Shown: one piece after another, positions 13,501 through 23,504 of the stretch
Position numbering within the stretch: position 1 is the stretch's first letter
Layout: the number at the start of each line of letters is the position of its first letter
From: Mya arenaria
Lineage: Eukaryota > Mollusca > Bivalvia > Myida > Myidae
DNA: 64,000 nucleotides
Assembly: GCF_026914265.1 (NCBI RefSeq)
Contig: NC_069136.1
Location: 18,345,715 to 18,409,714 of the forward strand
Reading direction: 5' to 3'
Position numbers and translations under genes: made by a program
Notes under the pieces: model-generated
The model's input: only the letters and a program-made list of their open reading frames with translations
Told to the model about the DNA's origin: nothing
The model's database searches: none

Positions 13501-16500
13501 ACCATATTTTGAGAAGTTGCCTTTTTATGTATGTTACAAAATTAACATTATCGAAGAAAAGATAGAATATTTGCCCGTGAAATTTAAAGTTTAGGACACC
13601 CATCAGAAGTCCGAATATGTTACCAATTGCCTTTTATTCCATCATATTGTTGTTCACATCTAACCAATACATCATACATGGGACGACCCCACCAAATCTG
13701 GCCTGACTATGCGTTGGTACAACTCCTGTACCCAGCGCTGTTATTGTAAAAATGATGTCGGAAAGCTTATGTTCAACCTTCAACCATCTTTTTCTCATAA
13801 TGAAGCCATGTACTATCACTCGGAGAACATTCGTAACATTCAACAGCTCTGATGTCTATGACATCTATTCATATTCATTTTATCTTCGTTCGTTGTGTCT
13901 TTCTTCTAACCATCTCGACATTCTGCAAAAACTTATCAATGATACAATAAGTGTAGACATTGTATATTGTAACGGGGGACAGTAGAAGACAACCCAAGTG
14001 TTTAACATAATAGGTTTGACTATTCAAGTGCGTTTATATGTGACGTTAAATGCTACTGGCCATTTAGAATGAAAAAGGGGTGGGGGACGGGGGGGGGGGG
14101 GGGCGCCAGGGAAATACTTCGAGATAATGAACAATGGATATAACATAAATAGACAAAGGGTATAACTAAAAACTAATAGAAATCGAAAAAGTTCGTTATA
14201 ACTAGAAGACCGAGATAACGGAGTTCGACATAGCGAGTTTCTGTTGTCTTAAGGTGAAAATTGCTAACAACAATCCATCTTTATTCATTAAACAATTTAC
14301 TCGGAAATGACAAAATGGGGGAGAGGAGAATTTTGCCATTCACCCAACTTAATGACTGTTTTCCTTTTAAACCATTATTTCCTTCTACACTGTCCAAAAG
14401 GCTATGCCAAAGGCAAGAAGTTACCGCGAAAGCCTGGCATGGAAGCAGACGCTGTTGACACTGACCTTAATCTTTCTGGTATCTGTACACTAACTTCATT
14501 TTCAGACCTGTAGATAGAGGCATTTATAGATGAGCATTGCTGTTGACATTTTTCATCACCGCGACCTAGCTGTACATTTAATGCTTTTTTAACACCGCGC
14601 TTGTAGACAAACTTTTCTCACATATGTATTTATCACTGCACCTAAAGCCCATTTTGCTAACATATGTATTTATCACTACAATTAAAGACTAGCTAATATT
14701 ACTTTTGATTCATCACCGCACTTGTAGCCCAATTTACTCACATATGTATTTATTACAACCATTGTAGCTCATTTTACTCACATATGTGTTTATCACCGAA
14801 CTTGTAGCCCGTTTAACAAATCACTGCATTTGTATCCCATTTTGTTCACATATGTATTTATCACCGCACTTGTAGCCCATTTTGTTCGTATACGTGTTTA
14901 TCACTGTACTTGTAGACCTTTTTGTTCGCATATGTGTTTATCACTGCACTTGTAGCCCATTTTGTTCGCATATGTGTTTATCACCGCACTTGGAGCCCAT
15001 TTTGTTCGCATATGTGATTATCACTGTACTTGTAGACCTTTTTGTTCGCATATGTGTTTATCACTGTACTTGTAGACCTTTTTGTTCACGTATGTGTTTA
15101 TCACTGCAATTGTAGCCCATTTTGTTCACATATGTATTTATCACCGCACGTGTAGCCCATTTTGTTCACATATGTATTTATCACCGCACGTGCTGCCCAT
15201 TTTGTTCACATATGTGTTTATCACTGCAATTGTTTCCCATTCTGTTCACACATGTATTTATCACGGCACTTGTAGCCCATTGTGTTCACATATGTATTTA
15301 TCACTGCACTCGTAGCCCATTTTGTTCACATATGTGTTTATCACTGCACTCGTAGCCCATTTTGTTCACATATGTGTTTATCACTGCACTTGTAGCCCAT
15401 TGTGTTCACATATGTGTTTATCACTGCACTCGTAGCCCATTTTGTTCAAATATGTGTTTATCACTGCACTCGTAGCCCATTTTGTTCACATATGTATTTA
15501 TCACGGCACTTGTAGTTTTTTAACACCAGTCTTGTAGACAAACTTTGCTCATGTAAGAATTGCGTGGTTACTGAACTTGTAAACTTATTTTATAATTGCA
15601 TTTTTAAGTTCGGCGTTTTAGTTCCTATTTGTATTACCATAGAGGACAATAATCTTGTTAACGTAGATTAGCTGTCATTTACGTCATAATTACATTACTG
15701 CATTTTAAAGTAATACAATAACTTCCGCTTTCGATAAAAGAATTACTGTTTGGTGTTCCCTTTGATCATCTTACTGAAGAAACGTTTATCATGTATTGAA
15801 TGTTTTCAGGTTTGAAGTTCGACGACGACGATGATGACGGAGTCAGACCGGCCAAGAACAGGAACCGCTCATACCGGGTATTCGGAGATATCATTTGTAC
15901 GTATATCACTTACATTGGGGATATCATCAGTATTTGTACCACTTAGATTTAAGATAGCAAATTAATGCAAATCACTTAGATATGGGATATTAAATGCATG
16001 TATATCACATATTGGGGATATCAATTGTATGTATATCATTTAAACTGGGGATATCATATGTATGAATATCACTTTGATATGGGATATCATATGTGTGTAT
16101 ATCCCTTATATTGGGGGTAAGCATATGTATGTATATCACTTATATTGGGGATATCACTTGTATGTATTTCACGTATATTGGGGATATTCTTATATTGGAG
16201 ATATAATATGTATGTATATCACTTATATTGGGGATATCATATGTATGTATATCACTTATATTGGAGATATCATAATTATGTAAGTAGATCACTTATATAG
16301 AGGATACCATCTTTATCACTTAGATATGGGATATCATATATATGTATATCACTTAGATTGAAGATAGCATATAAATGCATATCACTTAGATATGGGATAT
16401 CATATGCTTGAAATCACTACTGAAACTTATCACTTAGAAAGGAGATATCATCATTATGTATATCACTAAGATTAGATGTATCATATGAATGTATATTACT

Positions 16501-17272
16501 TACATTTGGGATATCATCTGGAAAGTATATGTATGCATAGCGCTAAGATTGAGGATATCATGTATATTTGACGCCTAGATACGGTTTATCATCGAAAATC
16601 GGTCCTGTGATATAAAGTACACATTCTTCAATGTTCACAGGCCCTGACTTTGCGTTCGACCCAGCCACATGTCATCCGCAGAACATGGTGACCGCAGACA
16701 GCCGAACACTGAAGAACGTGCGTGGACGCACGGCCAACATCGGCACGGCTCTTAAGAACTACCGAGGCGCCCTGGGGACGCGCGCATTCGGCCAGGCGGG
16801 GCGGTTTTATTTCGAGGTGGTGGTTTACTTTTTTATAAAGCGGCAACTCAGGAACGACCTCATATTTGAGGTGGCTATCGCCCGGAAGTCTGAGATCGAT
16901 AGGAACTACACGGTCGACGGCTCGCCTTACGCGTGGACGGTGTGCGCCCGTCGTTGCCCGCTGTGCCGTACAGTCTGTCTGATGACGTTCCACAACGGTG
17001 TGCGCCTGTACCATCTCCCGTTGACGGAGAACGCGCCGCCCGGCACCACTCTGCGGACGACCGTCGGGTTCCTCATTGACACGAAAACGAAGCAGTGGTT
17101 TATCGTGGACGCCAAGAACCGCCGCCTTTTCTACCGCTTTAAGAATATCGACACGAGCAAGCCTCTGTGGCCGGTGTTTGGCGCCTACAGCACCGAGTAC
17201 GTGAGCGTCTCCCTGGCGCTCAGGACCGGCAAGGACGTCCAGGCCGTGCCAGACATTCCCTCTGACGTGTGA
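8..17272 (+). CDS. TRIM-type protein with N-terminal extension, RING, two B-boxes, coiled coil, filamin-like and SPRY domains (18 exons)
   Basis: Likely a RING-type E3 ubiquitin ligase of the tripartite-motif class, acting in the cytoplasm with the SPRY domain as probable target binder. That role is inferred from the family. Exons: 8-95, 684-903, 1205-1365, 2257-2468, 2909-3046, 4386-4550, 4779-5006, 7878-8047, 8550-8633, 9079-9194, 9687-9778, 10546-10751, 11156-11354, 12070-12264, 12574-12688, 13373-13438, 15810-15896, 16641-17272. Every junction is GT-AG and every phase agrees, giving 1057 residues and a TGA stop. Domains by residue: unrecognised 1-328, RING 334-376, B-box 1 at 414-450, B-box 2 at 473-511, coiled coil about 528-640, filamin-like 694-797, SPRY 848-1057. 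The ATG at 8 is the first in-frame one visible, but the frame is open to the window edge, so the true start may lie upstream. RING usually sits at the N-terminus in TRIM proteins, so the extension is odd. A separate upstream gene spliced into my model is the main alternative. Confidence 0.82.
96..683. other. Intron 1 of the TRIM-type gene with two CAA/TTG microsatellites
   Basis: Two (TTG)n tracts lie at about 199-252 and 557-617. On the minus strand they read as poly-Gln, but they sit inside an intron with no other coding signal. They are therefore called simple repeats. Confidence 0.75.
1512..1690 (-). mobile_element. Pogo/Tigger-like MITE, reverse orientation
   Basis: About 180 bp bounded by inverted ends beginning cagtcgaa and ending ttcgact, with internal ctcgaggtattttcgcc. 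The same element is found at 51353-51532 and 53893-54075. CAGT-type ends next to TA fit the Tc1/mariner-pogo superfamily. It has no coding capacity. Confidence 0.65.
2469..4385. other. Introns 4 and 5 of the TRIM-type gene
   Basis: Two introns (2469-2908 and 3047-4385) flank the exon 2909-3046. The first contains a T-run followed by a G-run at 2659-2697. The second is AT-rich and holds the inverted-repeat element at 3931-4268. I see nothing else in them. Confidence 0.6.
3931..4268 (+). mobile_element. MITE with TIR-derived internal 36-bp tandem repeat
   Basis: Inverted ends of 29 bp with one mismatch (3931-3959 against 4241-4268) start tatactaatgg. A TA duplication at the borders would fit Tc1/mariner-type insertion. 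Four 36-bp direct repeats occupy 3944-4085, each containing aaaagtcttgtccggt from the terminal repeat itself. The rest (4086-4240) is unique. Confidence 0.72.
4779..5006 (+). CDS. RING-finger exon of the TRIM-type gene
   Basis: The exon lies between ttag and GTGAGT, phase 0 at both ends, and encodes residues 329-404. It contains a C3HC4 RING: C334-P-V-C337, C353-L-H355, C358-x-x-C361 and C373-P-Q-C376. These are all eight expected zinc ligands with normal spacing, so an E3 ligase function is plausible. Confidence 0.93.
5441..6308 (+). CDS. Secreted coiled-coil C1q-domain protein (two exons), nested in a TRIM-gene intron
   Basis: Exons 5441-5699 and 5836-6308 (donor GTATAC, acceptor tctctag, split Gly codon) give 243 residues. 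The first about 21 residues (MAALYLFVVLCSAIVRLKVN) look like a signal peptide, so the product is probably secreted. Residues about 25-80 form a charged coiled coil (EERLQRLESRDRILEDRN), and about 100-236 a C1q globular domain with the signature GVFTAPLAGLYVFSATV and C-terminal SIFCGFLL. C1qDC proteins form trimers and act as lectin-like pattern receptors in bivalve immunity. That role is inferred from the family. The ATG follows agtccata and is the first in frame before the signal peptide. The gene lies wholly within the 5007-7877 intron of the TRIM-type gene on the same strand. Confidence 0.9.
6651..6991 (+). mobile_element. MITE family A copy (ggccattttcca ends)
   Basis: The left end (ttccatcaaaaacaacct) and right end (ggaaaatggccgagg) are inverted. 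The interior matches the copies at 17625-18052 and 33005-33265, for example actcttgg-aatct and ttctactgatgtac. It is AT-rich and non-coding. Confidence 0.68.
7015..7265 (+). mobile_element. tRNA-derived SINE, degenerate
   Basis: It contains a B-box-like gggttcgattctcgg at about 7153-7167, followed by tctgggcgcatg, and the tail motif ccgcgaaacgtcgagactg. It matches the better copy at 7337-7530. It resembles tRNA-derived mollusc SINEs. Confidence 0.55.
7337..7530 (+). mobile_element. tRNA-derived SINE
   Basis: The A-box match tagcgagctcgg is followed by a weak B-box gctttgattcccgg, then the core gttctccggtttcccccac and the tail ctctcgcgaaacatcgtgcc. This layout fits bivalve tRNA-headed SINEs with a conserved core. 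The 3' end is probably near the aaaattgtc after 7525. Confidence 0.68.
7722..7780 (+). pseudogene. Decayed copy of the B-box 1 exon start
   Basis: The sequence from gtgcggaaac to cccccggaaccatg aligns with the start of the real exon at 7878 (gtacggaatc ... cccccggaaccgc). The copy preserves atcggatgtg but turns a zinc-ligand TGC into TGA. It includes the acceptor side and lies about 156 bases upstream, so it is a relic of local duplication. Confidence 0.72.
7878..8047 (+). CDS. B-box 1 exon of the TRIM-type gene
   Basis: Encodes residues 405-460. The ligand pattern is C414-x2-C417, H425-x-C427-x2-C430, C435-x2-C438, H442 and H450, which fits the first zinc-binding B-box of two-B-box TRIMs. 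The exon follows a cag acceptor and ends in the split codon AG|G. A decayed copy of its start lies about 156 bases upstream. Confidence 0.88.
8550..9194 (+). CDS. B-box 2, split over two exons of the TRIM-type gene
   Basis: Exons 8550-8633 and 9079-9194 together encode B-box 2. The ligands are C473-x4-H478, C487, C492, C497-x2-C500, H505 and H511. An intron cuts the domain between residues 488 and 489 at an AG|T split codon. The second exon ends at a GTGAGT donor. Confidence 0.88.
9385..9556 (-). mobile_element. Degenerate pogo/Tigger-like MITE
   Basis: Motifs ctcgaattcg, ttcgagataacc and ataacagagtttgacatagcg recall the TIR-containing elements at 51353 and 53893, but the ends are eroded. 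A similar relic lies at 14108-14255. Confidence 0.4.
9687..11354 (+). CDS. Coiled-coil exons of the TRIM-type gene
   Basis: Three exons (9687-9778, 10546-10751, 11156-11354) encode residues 528-693. The first two are rich in Glu, Lys, Gln and Leu (for example QAEEAIQSIEEEIQ and LEKRKNELKEKLA), which is typical of the antiparallel dimerising coil that follows B-boxes. The third is more mixed and ends in the linker to the filamin-like domain. The intron between the first two carries decayed copies of both neighbouring exons. Confidence 0.82.
9819..10130 (+). pseudogene. Three decayed tandem copies of the coiled-coil exon end plus intron start
   Basis: Copies at about 9839-9925, 9943-10010 and 10048-10130 each repeat the 3' part of exon 9687-9778 and the first intron bases (ggggtcggggtagagggtg). 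The middle one keeps an open frame, IQIIETEIQNLYIK, and a GT after AAG. The last has an in-frame TAG and has lost its GT. Confidence 0.75.
10334..10440 (+). pseudogene. Decayed copy of the second coiled-coil exon start
   Basis: After ccccag, the sequence gagtcatcgacggacgaggg mirrors the real exon start at 10546 (gagtcgtcgacggacgagga). A gap of about 30 bases follows, then gttcctggcgtaccattactgg, which matches the next exon part. In-frame stops make it non-functional. Confidence 0.75.
12070..12688 (+). CDS. Filamin-like Ig domain exons of the TRIM-type gene
   Basis: Exons 12070-12264 and 12574-12688 encode about residues 694-797. The pattern V-D-V-T-N-P ... D-S-E-G-A-Y-K-V-I-F ... G-D-H-R-A-S-V-F-I-M-G-L-P-V-I resembles the filamin/ABP280 repeat, whose core is G-x-Y-x-V then G-x-H-x-V then G-x-P-I. 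In known TRIMs this domain is usually paired with NHL repeats rather than SPRY. The assignment is by motif only. A different Ig-like fold is possible. Confidence 0.6.
12771..13106. mobile_element. Palindromic MITE family B copy (taaagctgcactctcac ends)
   Basis: The ends taaagctgcactctc and gagaatgcagcttta are inverted, and the two halves are near-complementary along their length (a foldback). Other copies are at 33661, 44951, 52821, 53140, 61983 and 63443. It is non-coding and lies in the intron after exon 12574-12688. Confidence 0.8.
13439..14609. other. Left part of a 2.4-kb TRIM-gene intron
   Basis: No coding signal. It contains a G-rich run at about 14075-14105 and a degraded pogo-like relic at 14108-14255 (ataacggagttcgacatagc). 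Confidence 0.5.
14610..15520 (+). repeat. 40-bp tandem array in a TRIM-gene intron
   Basis: About 20 units of 40 bp, of the form ttgttcacatatgtgtttat then cactgcacttgtagcccat. The outer units on the left are more diverged and some carry short deletions. The short open frames it creates are repeat artefacts. Confidence 0.92.
15897..16580 (+). repeat. 33-bp degenerate array starting at the 5' splice site of exon 15810-15896
   Basis: Units of about 33 bp read ggggatatcatatgtatgta then tatcacttatatt. The exon end and first intron bases (ggagatatcatttgtacgta) are themselves a unit, so the array begins at the splice junction and fills most of the intron. Confidence 0.82.
16641..17272 (+). CDS. SPRY/B30.2 terminal exon of the TRIM-type gene
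   Basis: Encodes residues 848-1057 after a cag acceptor and ends at TGA 17270-17272. Visible PRY/SPRY landmarks are FDPATCHPQNMVTADSRT near the start, GRFYFEVVV, the central VGFLIDTKTKQWFIVD and LWPVFGAYS. The cysteine-rich insert VCARRCPLCRTVC between the blocks is unusual for SPRY. The exon is GC-rich against an AT-rich intron. Confidence 0.85.
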
Positions 17273-17624
17273 AACTTGGACAGGTTGAATGTTACATAAT
17301 ATCTGCTTTGTATTACTGGTATGGAGATTATTATTTTGAACGTGTGATAATAATGTATTTACCCGTTTGGCGAAATAATTTAAATTATTTACTTGTTCTT
17401 TATGTTTGTATATGATATGTTAATTTATTTGATCTCAGACTTACCTTGGAATGTGCTATTAAGAATTCTGGCACAGTTTGTTGGTGTGCCTTATAAAACT
17501 GTGACGGAACTCGTTTACAGCAGAAATAATTCCGGGCTGTCAGGTGACATGTTTGTGCTTGAAAGGTAAAATCGTGAAATTAAACACAGTTACAATTATT
17601 TAGATTAGTCGGGCTCAAAAGCAG

Positions 17625-18052
17625 GTGGAACACCTCTGCCAATTTCCATCGAAAGCAACCTTTAATGTATATGGACGGTTTGCGATGTCAGAAATATTTA
17701 CATTTAACTACGCTGCAATAAGATCGCGTAGTAATTTCAATTTAGCAGTTAAAATTTATGACTTTACTCTTGGAAATCTTAACTATTTATGCAAAAATCA
17801 CTTCATTGGCATTGGCAATAAGATCGCGTAGTAATTTCAATTTAGCAGTTAAAGTTTATGACTTTACTCTTGGAAATCTTAACTATTTATGCAAAAATCA
17901 CTTCATTGGCAATCGATTTAAACTAAGTAAAACAAAATACACGTTACAATACTACAATTATTATTTTTATGAAGATTATACGGACTACTTCTTCTGATGT
18001 ACCGTCATACATCCGGATTGTTTACGATGGAAAATGGCCGAGGTGCTTCAAA
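17625..18052 (+). mobile_element. MITE family A copy with an internal 100-bp duplication
   Basis: The left end aggtggaacacctctgcc and the right end ggaaaatggccgaggtgctt are inverted. Two 100-bp direct repeats at 17716-17815 and 17816-17915 differ at very few bases, which suggests a recent internal duplication. It lies about 350 bases past the TRIM stop codon. Confidence 0.75.
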
Positions 18053-18479
18053 TGGCTCAAAAGATAAGTGGTGATTTTTATATGTTCGTGGTTTATTTGT
18101 TAGTAGTATATTACTTCATCGATTTGTAATTTTAGTTTAATTATATTTTATTGCTTTTTGGTGTGTATTTAAATTTCAAGACACAAATTATACACAAACA
18201 GATAATTGGTATGTATTTGACCATTGTTTTTATCATTTTACATCATAATTTAAACTTATAATAATGTGAGATTTTAACAAAACAATCAACTTCAATTTTA
18301 ACAGTATGTGTAATATACAATGTCCGAGTGGATTATGAGATTATTTTTAAAAAAAAATGTATTTTTCTGTTTTATCACCGTTTTTAGATTTGCTGTATTT
18401 AAAGTTTGATGTGATATTCGTTTTTATTATATATTTAAGTGCAAATAAATATTTTAGCCTAGTCTGCTTTGTTTCCATT

Positions 18480-20430
18480 ACCGTCGTTTGGTATCGTCTG
18501 TTCAGAAAGTTGTAAACACTTTAAGTGTTCGGTCACATGCCTCTGCGTTTAGAATCGTCCAACAGTTTCACATTTTAACAATTTAGAAGAGCTCGAAAAC
18601 AAAATAATATCATAAAATAGATAACAACCCGCCAAAAAAACACTATCGTTTGGTATTCATTGTGGGGGAAGGGAACCCGGATATAGCTCAAAAAGTGATA
18701 AATCGATAAGCGTTTGATTTTGACACATGGATAGTTTTCTATCATTTTTTGTATTTTATGGTGATATATTTATAAAAATTGAAGAGTTTTGAATAACTTG
18801 ATCCTGTGCAATATACGACTTGATGGAAATGTGTCTTCTCTTTTGTTTAATAGCCCAATCCTCGCCGAAAGTTGCATGATCGCTCACAAATGTTAATTTT
18901 TGTGGTACGATTTCAAACATAAATCAACAAATTGGACATAAGAATAAAAACTGAATCGAGCGATTTCATTGTAATTACATTATCTAGTAATGTGTAAGAT
19001 ATCAATACGATAAGTTTTTTTGTTACGGAGATATTCATACCTTTTGATGCCCTGGCGGTGTACTGGGGATAGATAAAGCAAACAAATAACTGCACAGGGG
19101 ATAGCTATCAAGTGGACTGAGAATCTGTATTTAGAATAACGATACTGTGATAATGATTACGGCCATTTACCTATATACGCGAGCTCGAGGAAAATTGTTT
19201 GATGTTATCCATATCGAGGGGTGAGAGCAAAAAAATGTTGCTGTTTTTGTATCTGTATGCACTTAAAACTGTTTCATTCATACAGATTAGTTAACCATGA
19301 TGTGTTTTTCACAAGCGGCAACGTTCGAGTCGCAAATAGCTAAATATATGAAATAAGCCGGTAATCTGATTTATCGAGGAACACAAAACATATGGCCGTA
19401 GAATTCATGTGGTCTTTTCTATTCATATATATATATTATTGCTTTGTAAAGGAAGTAGGTACGTTTTTGCACACAGAAAGTCATCACTAGGAAATGAGAT
19501 ATTATGATCAAATTTGGAACACGTGAAGCTTTTTTTTCTAAGCTTGGATCGATGTTGCTATTACATAGAACAGAATAATGGTCTCGTTCACCTCAGTGAG
19601 AAAGTGTATTGTGACCAACCCTGATATTTAAACATCTTGCATAAATACGTTCATTTAGGAAAGCATGGATCAAACTCATTGTTAACTAAAGTTTTCTCAA
19701 TAATTTCTTATCAAATTGTACTCTCACTTTTTGCAGATTATTTGAAAGTTCGAAGTAGACATACATGTATATTGTATATTAACAGTGTTACTATCAATTT
19801 TTGTCCCATTTTACATGTTATCACCAAGACACATTTCTCAACTTTTAAACTATCCCCAGTACATAATACGGCTATCCCCAGTACAGTACTGTGAACATTT
19901 CTAAGGGCATATCTTTTACAGTTTAAAAGTTGCATTGCAATTTCTTACAATAAAAATAGTTGAGCTTATGCTTGTGAAATCCGTCGATTCAGATTTTTTA
20001 TTTATTCGATATATTTCTTAAAAATAACAACACTTGTCGAAATTCTGTGAGTTTTGAGGTGATCATCTCAGATTAGAAGACACATTTTTCGAGGTCTGCT
20101 AATACCATAGGCCAAATTTAGCATTCAGCTATTAATTCAATCACTTGTTTCATTTGTGGATACGGTAGATAAGCGTTAACATAGCAATATCTTACCTCTG
20201 GTAAAGAAAAACAACTGCATTATTGTCTGTTTACTTATCACTTTTTGAGCTATATCCGGTGTCCGTTCCCACACAATGGTATCGCCTGTTCAGAAGTTGT
20301 AAACATTTTAACCGTTCAGGCACATGCTTCCGCCATTAGAATCGTCCAACAGATTCACAATAAATCGTTTTATTAGAGCTCGGAAACAAAATAGAATCAT
20401 TAAGTAGATAACAACCCTCAAAATTTATAT
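18480..20430. mobile_element. Foldback element (about 18655-20282) between two direct repeats
   Basis: The ends are inverted over about 45 bp: cattgtgggggaagggaac on the left against gttcccacacaatg on the right, both with atatagctcaaaaagtgata. Inverted matches continue inward (tgtgtcttct against agaagacaca, and actggggatag against ctatccccagt), so the arms are several hundred bases long. Direct repeats of about 150 bp, beginning ggtatcg-ctgttcagaa, lie just outside at 18496-18650 and 20278-20430. No transposase frame is present. Confidence 0.7.
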
Positions 20431-20845
20431 TGAGTAACAAGAAACACCTCCAAATTTCAATTAAGTCAATAGTTGTTAAAATTCATGTCCACCGGTTAAT
20501 AGAAAGTCATTTGCGCGGCATTTCGCACTGAGTAATAAGAAAACGAGCATTTATTTTTGATTTTCTAAATGATGATTTGGCGTCGGGCTGCGCCGGGCCT
20601 GTCGAGTTTATCGTTTAGAAGGAAAAAAAACCACTTACTTTAATGTGGTAGTTACGGTCCCTGCTCTTTGTAACTGTTTATATCATTCATTTCTATTGAA
20701 TTAAACGTATATAAATTGGTATATATAGTATTTCAGCTTTAAAAGGATACATTCTATATATCGTTCTAAAGTTATGGTTGCTTGTGTATTTGTATTTAGG
20801 GTCAGAATTGTGTCTTTTTTATGTTGCCCCTATGAAAACTATGAA

Positions 20846-21071
20846 AGAGTATACCGTACATACAGATGATGTGATCATATATTAATGCAAAACTTCTTTA
20901 ATGTCGATTCGCGAGTTATAACACAACATGTCGCAATAATTGTGTGAATTTGTCCACTTCTGTACTGAAAATGCCAATTATCGCGGCATGTTGTGGCAAA
21001 GGTCAAACGTCGACATAAAACGAGTCGCTATGATTACATAATCACATCTTCTGTATATACAATATACTCTT
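20846..21071. mobile_element. Palindromic MITE-like element
   Basis: The left arm agagtataccgtacatacag pairs with the right arm ctgtatatacaatatactct, and the inner motifs acaacatgtcgcaataatt and aattatcgcggcatgttgt also pair. It is about 226 bp and non-coding. Confidence 0.65.
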
Positions 21072-22541
21072 CCATAACAAAACAGAACCATCAATGAAAA
21101 AAATAGTTATTAGCATAGTTTTATTTAACACACAAATACATTTAGCAGAAACGTTGGGAACAGTATACATCTATTTTGACTTTGGTTTATGTACGATATA
21201 ATCTTGGCAGTATTAATTCATTTAACAGTCCAGAGAAACTTATTTCGATTAATAGAATTTGCTAAGTGAATATAAAATCACAATATTAAAGTACATCTTA
21301 TCTTAACATATTGATATTTCGAAATAAATCTTACTGAAGGAGTGTGTAATTCCTAGTAAGGGTAAAGTGGTAAAGTGGTACATTTATTTATTTAATTCTT
21401 ATATTGAAAAGAAGACATATGTTTCATTCCCACGGGCTTATCATTGTGTTATTGCTATAATTTGTCAGTTTGTTTTTCTGCCAAACATTCACTCGCGCTT
21501 TGTTCATGTTTACATTTAAAACTGGATACACTGGATAAGTCGAAGATTATGCTGTAACGACGGATTGTCTGTATGATAGTTTGGTATATACAATTGATGA
21601 ATACGGTATAATTCCATTAACCAAAACATACTACGTGATGTTTAGAAAATTGACAGCCTTCTGAGAAGAGTATTTGTGAAAAGGATTTGAAGTGTATAAG
21701 TCTAAGCTTTCAAGAACAAATAGCACGTATTTGTTAATATCATGAGGATGAAGATTGTTAAAGGCAATAACAGAATGCACGTGTATTATTAATCAAAAAT
21801 AATTATTTTTGTCAGAATCTATCACGATTTATTATGTTTAGTCGGTAATACCCGTCCCTGGCCGTTTTCTTTTCCTTTTTGCTACCGAACCAATCGTTAC
21901 TGCCTGGCTAGCTCAATAGCGGAGACACTCGGACCACCTCGGCCATTTTCCACCAGGGTATTCCGAATGTAGCCGAGAGTGAGCCGATTGCTACCTAAAG
22001 CCACTCCCTTATTTACGGAAATAACCGAGTATAGCCGATCAACAAAGGCTAATTAAAATGAGGGATTGGCACTGTACTTTAAGGCTCCGTACTCACTCTG
22101 TAAACAAATTCTTATCAGGTGTAGTTTACAAATCCTCACAATTGAAAGAGCTCTATCTTGGGTCGCCTGGCTCCCATGCACAGGGGTAATGTTCTGTTGT
22201 GTTCTCCTAATATATCTGGGCAATATAATTTATATCGGCACTGGGCAATATACGCGATATTGGCCTTGTAGATAGCCCAGGAATTCCATGAGAATGTAAA
22301 CTTATTCATCTCAGTCGTTCAAGTGACCATTAATATCAACAGTCCGTATATTTGGTCTAGATAACCCAATCTATGGTGTGAAAGAAAGGTTTGTAAATAG
22401 TCATGGATAATGGCAAAGATGAAAGACAAGTATCGTAAAATTGAGCTTTGATGGCGGGCTATGAATGCTATATGAATACAAAACAATGACTTAGTTTTGA
22501 TTTTGAATATCCGTTATACATCCATAATATCAGAAAATTGA
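21072..22541. other. Intergenic AT-rich stretch with a MITE A fragment
   Basis: At 21937-21990 there is a fragment of MITE family A (cacctcggccattttccacc), preceded by a tRNA-like string ggctagctcaatagcgg. I see no coding exon with good splice sites. Confidence 0.45.
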
Positions 22542-23055
22542 TTAAAACAATATACAGAAAAAGGTCCGCCAACTTACTATATACCGCAAAGAAACAGACA
22601 TTTTTAAAGATGCACTCTTACTCCCAAATACGTTTTACCACTATTCATACAATTGTTTTAATATACAAAAAGGGATAAACAAATGTCGAAAACAATGTTT
22701 TTTATGAACGATACCGAGTTTAATTTGAAAGAAAGGTGCAGAAAACACGGTATTTCTACCTTATGAGACACTAGTAGATCGCGGAAAATCTTTTAGCCTT
22801 CACCAATAGTTTAATATTTTTTTGCGTTTTCAGCTTTTTAATACACGGTTACAATCTTGTTATCAGTAATCAATATTTTCCATAACTGTATTATTTAGGA
22901 AGTAGTTAAAGGTTTATCACTCAATATTTGTTTGTTATACATGTGTGTGTGTATGTATTGACTTTTTATATGAGTGTCACTTTAAACAATACACAGAAAA
23001 GGGTCCGACAAGTTTACATTTTACTATATACCTCAAAGAAACAGACATTTTAAAA
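22542..23055. mobile_element. Dispersed element C copy between about 65-bp direct repeats
   Basis: The core 22606-22925 (agatgcactcttactccc ... acggttacaat) matches 36132-36430. It is flanked by direct repeats sharing ggtccg-caa and caaagaaacagacattt at 22542-22605 and 22980-23055. Confidence 0.65.
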
Positions 23056-23504
23056 AAAGAAAAAAAGAAAGTTATTGTTCATGAAACATTCGAGTGATCG
23101 GCAACTAGTCTATGGAATTCACGTATCATAATCTAATGTCATATGAAAGATCTCGTTTGAAGAGAAATAGATCAACTTTAATTTTATTAAATAAATCGGC
23201 AGGTATCTATAATATCAATAAGTCATTCAGGTAGTGATCTGTATTACCTCTTCTGATTAAAACAAGGCACCCGGGAATGCTCGCTCAAATCTGGTGCGAA
23301 AGATTACCAGTGCAAAATATTGAATATTTTATAACCACAGTTCCCTTTGAGAGATTTTCTTTAATATTTAATTACTGAACATGAAGAATTATCTGAGATA
23401 ATTAATTCTAAGGGGACAGTACATGAGCATCAGAGGAAGACCAAATGTAACAAATAGTTTGCTGGTACATGTACATTGAAATTTAAGTTTCGAGTTAGGA
23501 TATT

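Noticed and set aside
14882..15355. Cysteine- and tyrosine-rich frames suggesting small secreted proteins
   Set aside because: They are translations of the 40-bp intronic satellite in several frames at once.
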